A stretch of DNA of 36,706 bases, taken from Accumulibacter sp. GTDB lineage: Bacteria; Pseudomonadota; Gammaproteobacteria; Burkholderiales; Rhodocyclaceae. How positions within the stretch are numbered: position 1 is the first letter of the stretch; each line of letters starts with the position of its first letter. The stretch spans positions 1 to 36,706 of the forward strand of contig JAIFKU010000040.1 in assembly GCA_020049495.1 (NCBI GenBank), in the 5' to 3' direction. The notes beneath the pieces were generated by a model. The model ran no database searches. It saw only the letters and a list, made by a program, of their open reading frames with translations, and had not been told where the DNA came from. Shown here piece by piece: positions 35,155 through 36,706 of this stretch. The position numbers and the translations under genes were made by a program.

Positions 35155-36315
35155 ATGCCAAACTTTCCTGCCAGCCGCCTTGCCCGTATCGCGCCCTTCC
35201 ACGTCATGGAGTTGCTGGCTCGTGCCAGAGTACTCGAAGCCGAAGGCCGGGACATCATTCACATGGAAATCGGCGAACCCGACTTCCCGACGCCCGAACC
35301 GATCATCGCCGCAGCACAGGCGCACATTGCTACCGGACGCGTGTTCTACACACCGGCACTCGGCCTGCCCGAACTTCGGCAAGCTATTGCGGATTTCTAC
35401 AAGACGCGCTACAGAGCAGTCATCCCCGCCTCGCGCATCGTGGTCACGGCCGGTGCCTCCGGTGCGCTCCTGCTCGCCCTCGCCTGTCTCGCCGAACCCG
35501 GTAGCGAATGGTTGCTCACCGACCCCGGCTATCCTTGCAACTGCAACTTCGTGCGCAGTTTCGAGGGCACCCCAGTCTGCATCCCCGTAAGCGCCGAGAA
35601 CGGCTTCCAGCCGAAACTCGCCGATCTCGAAAAATACTGGGGCGAACGCACGGCGGGGGCACTTTTCGCTTCACCAGCCAACCCCACAGGGACTCTGCTC
35701 GACGACGATACGCTGGCGGCGATTGCCGCTTTTATCCGGAACAAGGGAGGCCAGCTGATTGTTGATGAAATCTATCACGGACTGACCTACGGGCGTGACG
35801 CATCAACGGCACTGCAACTCGGTGACGACCTTTTTGTCGTGCAAAGTTTCTCGAAGTATTTCAACATGACGGGATGGCGACTCGGCTGGCTTGTTGTTCC
35901 GGAGCGTTTCGTGCGCGACATCGAGAAACTCGCGCAGAATCTGTTCATCGCGCCATCGACTCCGGCTCAACACGCCGCACTGGCCGCTTTCCATCCGGAA
36001 ACCTTAGCCATCCTGGAAAACCGGCGTGCCGAATTTGGCCGACGCCGGGACTTTCTCGTTCCCGAACTCGAAGCGCTGGGTTTCCGCCTGAAGGCAAAAC
36101 CGGAAGGCGCTTTCTATGCCTATGCCGACTGCAGTGCGCTGACTCCGGACAGCTACCAGTTCGCTTATCGCTTACTGGAAACAGCTGGTGTTGCCGTCAC
36201 ACCGGGAGTGGACTTTGGCCGCCACGCAGCGCAAACCCATCTGCGCTTTGCCTATACCACCGGTATCGAACGGCTGACCGAAGCCATTGATCGCATCCGC
36301 CGACATCTCGACTGA
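35155..36315 (+). CDS. Class-I/II PLP-dependent aminotransferase
   Basis: This is a 386-residue fold-type I aminotransferase of the aspartate/aromatic group. Landmarks are HMEIGEPDFPTPEPI near the N-terminus, YTPALGLPELRQAIA, VTAGASGALLLAL (PLP phosphate loop), SPANPTGTLL, VDEIYHGLTY, and SFSKYFNMTGWRLGW with the PLP-binding K234. LRFAYTTGIE carries the carboxylate-binding arginine. Substrates could be alanine, aspartate, aromatic or methionine-type amino acids; sequence does not decide. The ATG lacks a strong Shine-Dalgarno sequence. It lies after the pckG terminator, so it is likely transcribed separately. Confidence 0.92.
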   Translation: MPNFPASRLARIAPFHVMELLARARVLEAEGRDIIHMEIGEPDFPTPEPIIAAAQAHIATGRVFYTPALGLPELRQAIADFYKTRYRAVIPASRIVVTAGASGALLLALACLAEPGSEWLLTDPGYPCNCNFVRSFEGTPVCIPVSAENGFQPKLADLEKYWGERTAGALFASPANPTGTLLDDDTLAAIAAFIRNKGGQLIVDEIYHGLTYGRDASTALQLGDDLFVVQSFSKYFNMTGWRLGWLVVPERFVRDIEKLAQNLFIAPSTPAQHAALAAFHPETLAILENRRAEFGRRRDFLVPELEALGFRLKAKPEGAFYAYADCSALTPDSYQFAYRLLETAGVAVTPGVDFGRHAAQTHLRFAYTTGIERLTEAIDRIRRHLD

Positions 36316-36349
36316 AACGGAAAACACGCATGGCAATGGCAAAAGAAAA

Positions 36350-36373
36350 GAGGCGTAACAAGCGTTACGCCTC
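36350..36373 (-). terminator. Intrinsic terminator for the right-end H1-like gene
   Basis: GAGGCGTAAC and GTTACGCCTC form a perfect ten-bp stem with a four-base loop. Read on the minus strand it is followed by TTTTCTTTT, so it ends transcription of the gene stopping at 36430. It may also help stop the plus-strand aminotransferase transcript. Confidence 0.88.
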
Positions 36374-36429
36374 AGGCAGAGCAGAAAGCGGGTGGGGCGG
36401 AAAACTGGCCCCACCCGGCAATGCCGAAC

Positions 36430-36706
36430 TTACTTCGGGCGCGAACCTGTCGGGAACGGCCAGGCACCTGTCGGATTGAGTGCTGACTTGAGACCCGGAG
36501 TGGCCGCTGTTGACGGAGCCGCTGCCGCCGGTGCTGGAGCCTGAGGCGCAGGAGCCGCTTTTTTTACGGCCGGTTTTGCCGCAGCCTTCTTCGCTACCGG
36601 CTTTGCCGCAGCCTTCTTCGCTACCGGTTTTGCCGCAGCCTTCTTCGCTACCGGCTTTGCCGCAGCCTTCTTCGCTACCGGTTTTGCCGCAGCCTTCTTC
36701 GCTACC
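36430..36706 (-). CDS. Histone H1-like Ala/Lys/Pro-repeat protein, C-terminal part
   Basis: The frame is open to the window edge, so only the last ~91 codons are seen and there is no start. Reading from the edge, the nonapeptide VAKKAAAKP repeats five times. It is followed by a Pro/Ala-rich linker (VKKAAPAPQAPAPAAAAPS) and an ordered tail, GLKSALNPTGAWPFPTGSRPK. Such Lys/Ala/Pro repeats are typical of histone H1-like or AlgP-like DNA-binding proteins of betaproteobacteria; the aromatic tail may be a separate contact motif. A strong terminator lies 57 bp downstream. It is the second such protein in the window, unlike the 5033-5665 gene in its C-terminus. Confidence 0.8.
   Translation of the reverse strand, partial: VAKKAAAKPVAKKAAAKPVAKKAAAKPVAKKAAAKPVAKKAAAKPAVKKAAPAPQAPAPAAAAPSTAATPGLKSALNPTGAWPFPTGSRPK
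36571..36705. repeat. 27-bp tandem repeat, five copies in the window
   Basis: Five head-to-tail units of 27 bp (CGGtTTTGCCGCAGCC... with TTCTTCGCTAC) encode the nonapeptide of the H1-like protein. Copies differ only at one base (T or C at the fourth position), and the two versions alternate strictly: T, C, T, C, T. The array runs off the window edge. Confidence 0.95.

Noticed and set aside
36571-36705. CRISPR-like array
   Set aside because: Repeats are directly adjacent without spacers and encode an in-frame nonapeptide.

Overview
The window looks like a chromosomal segment of a betaproteobacterium, most likely of the Rhodocyclales (Accumulibacter/Dechloromonas/Azoarcus-like). This is judged from gene content and protein style: GTP-dependent PEP carboxykinase, succinyl-CoA:acetate-type CoA-transferase, two lysine/alanine-rich histone H1-like proteins, many c-di-GMP and chemotaxis proteins, and ispB followed by tRNA-Pro. 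The genus is an inference. I see no phage, transposase, CRISPR array or rRNA.

Left part (1-13.5 kb), signalling and hypothetical genes: the end of a class-III aminotransferase; two small unknown genes on the minus strand; a membrane GGDEF/EAL protein overlapping a PhnD-type periplasmic binding protein; a histone H1-like gene behind a perfect palindrome; an RMD1/DUF155 membrane protein; a gene-free stretch of about 750 bp; an exported ankyrin protein; a second GGDEF/EAL protein with Cache and PAS sensors; and a methyl-accepting chemotaxis protein.

Middle part (13.5-20.4 kb), housekeeping: Ppx/GppA phosphatase; tRNA-Pro(CGG) with a terminator; ispB, whose C-terminus appears frameshifted; mtnA of methionine salvage; a COG2509 FAD oxidoreductase; a small ankyrin protein and a DUF3820 protein.

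The most notable block is 20.4-26.3 kb on the minus strand. It is a compact four-gene operon: RND adaptor, then a sulfide:quinone oxidoreductase-like flavoprotein with all three expected cysteines, then an RND pump, then a DUF2892 membrane protein. Junctions are tight (2-bp gap, ATGA overlap). The first gene has no Shine-Dalgarno sequence, and a TATTAGA-N4-TCTAATA inverted repeat covers its likely -10 region. I read this as a repressor-controlled sulfide or reactive-sulfur oxidation-and-efflux unit; the function is inferred. Upstream lies a nested inverted-repeat element of about 230 bp.

Right part (26.7-36.7 kb), central metabolism: CoA-transferase; D-aminoacyl-tRNA deacylase coupled to a cation diffusion facilitator; a lone N-terminal aldehyde-dehydrogenase piece divergent from an IclR regulator; a PBP7-type peptidase; pckG; a class-I aminotransferase; and the end of a second histone H1-like gene made of 27-bp repeats. 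The CoA-transferase and PEP carboxykinase fit acetate/TCA-cycle metabolism and gluconeogenesis.
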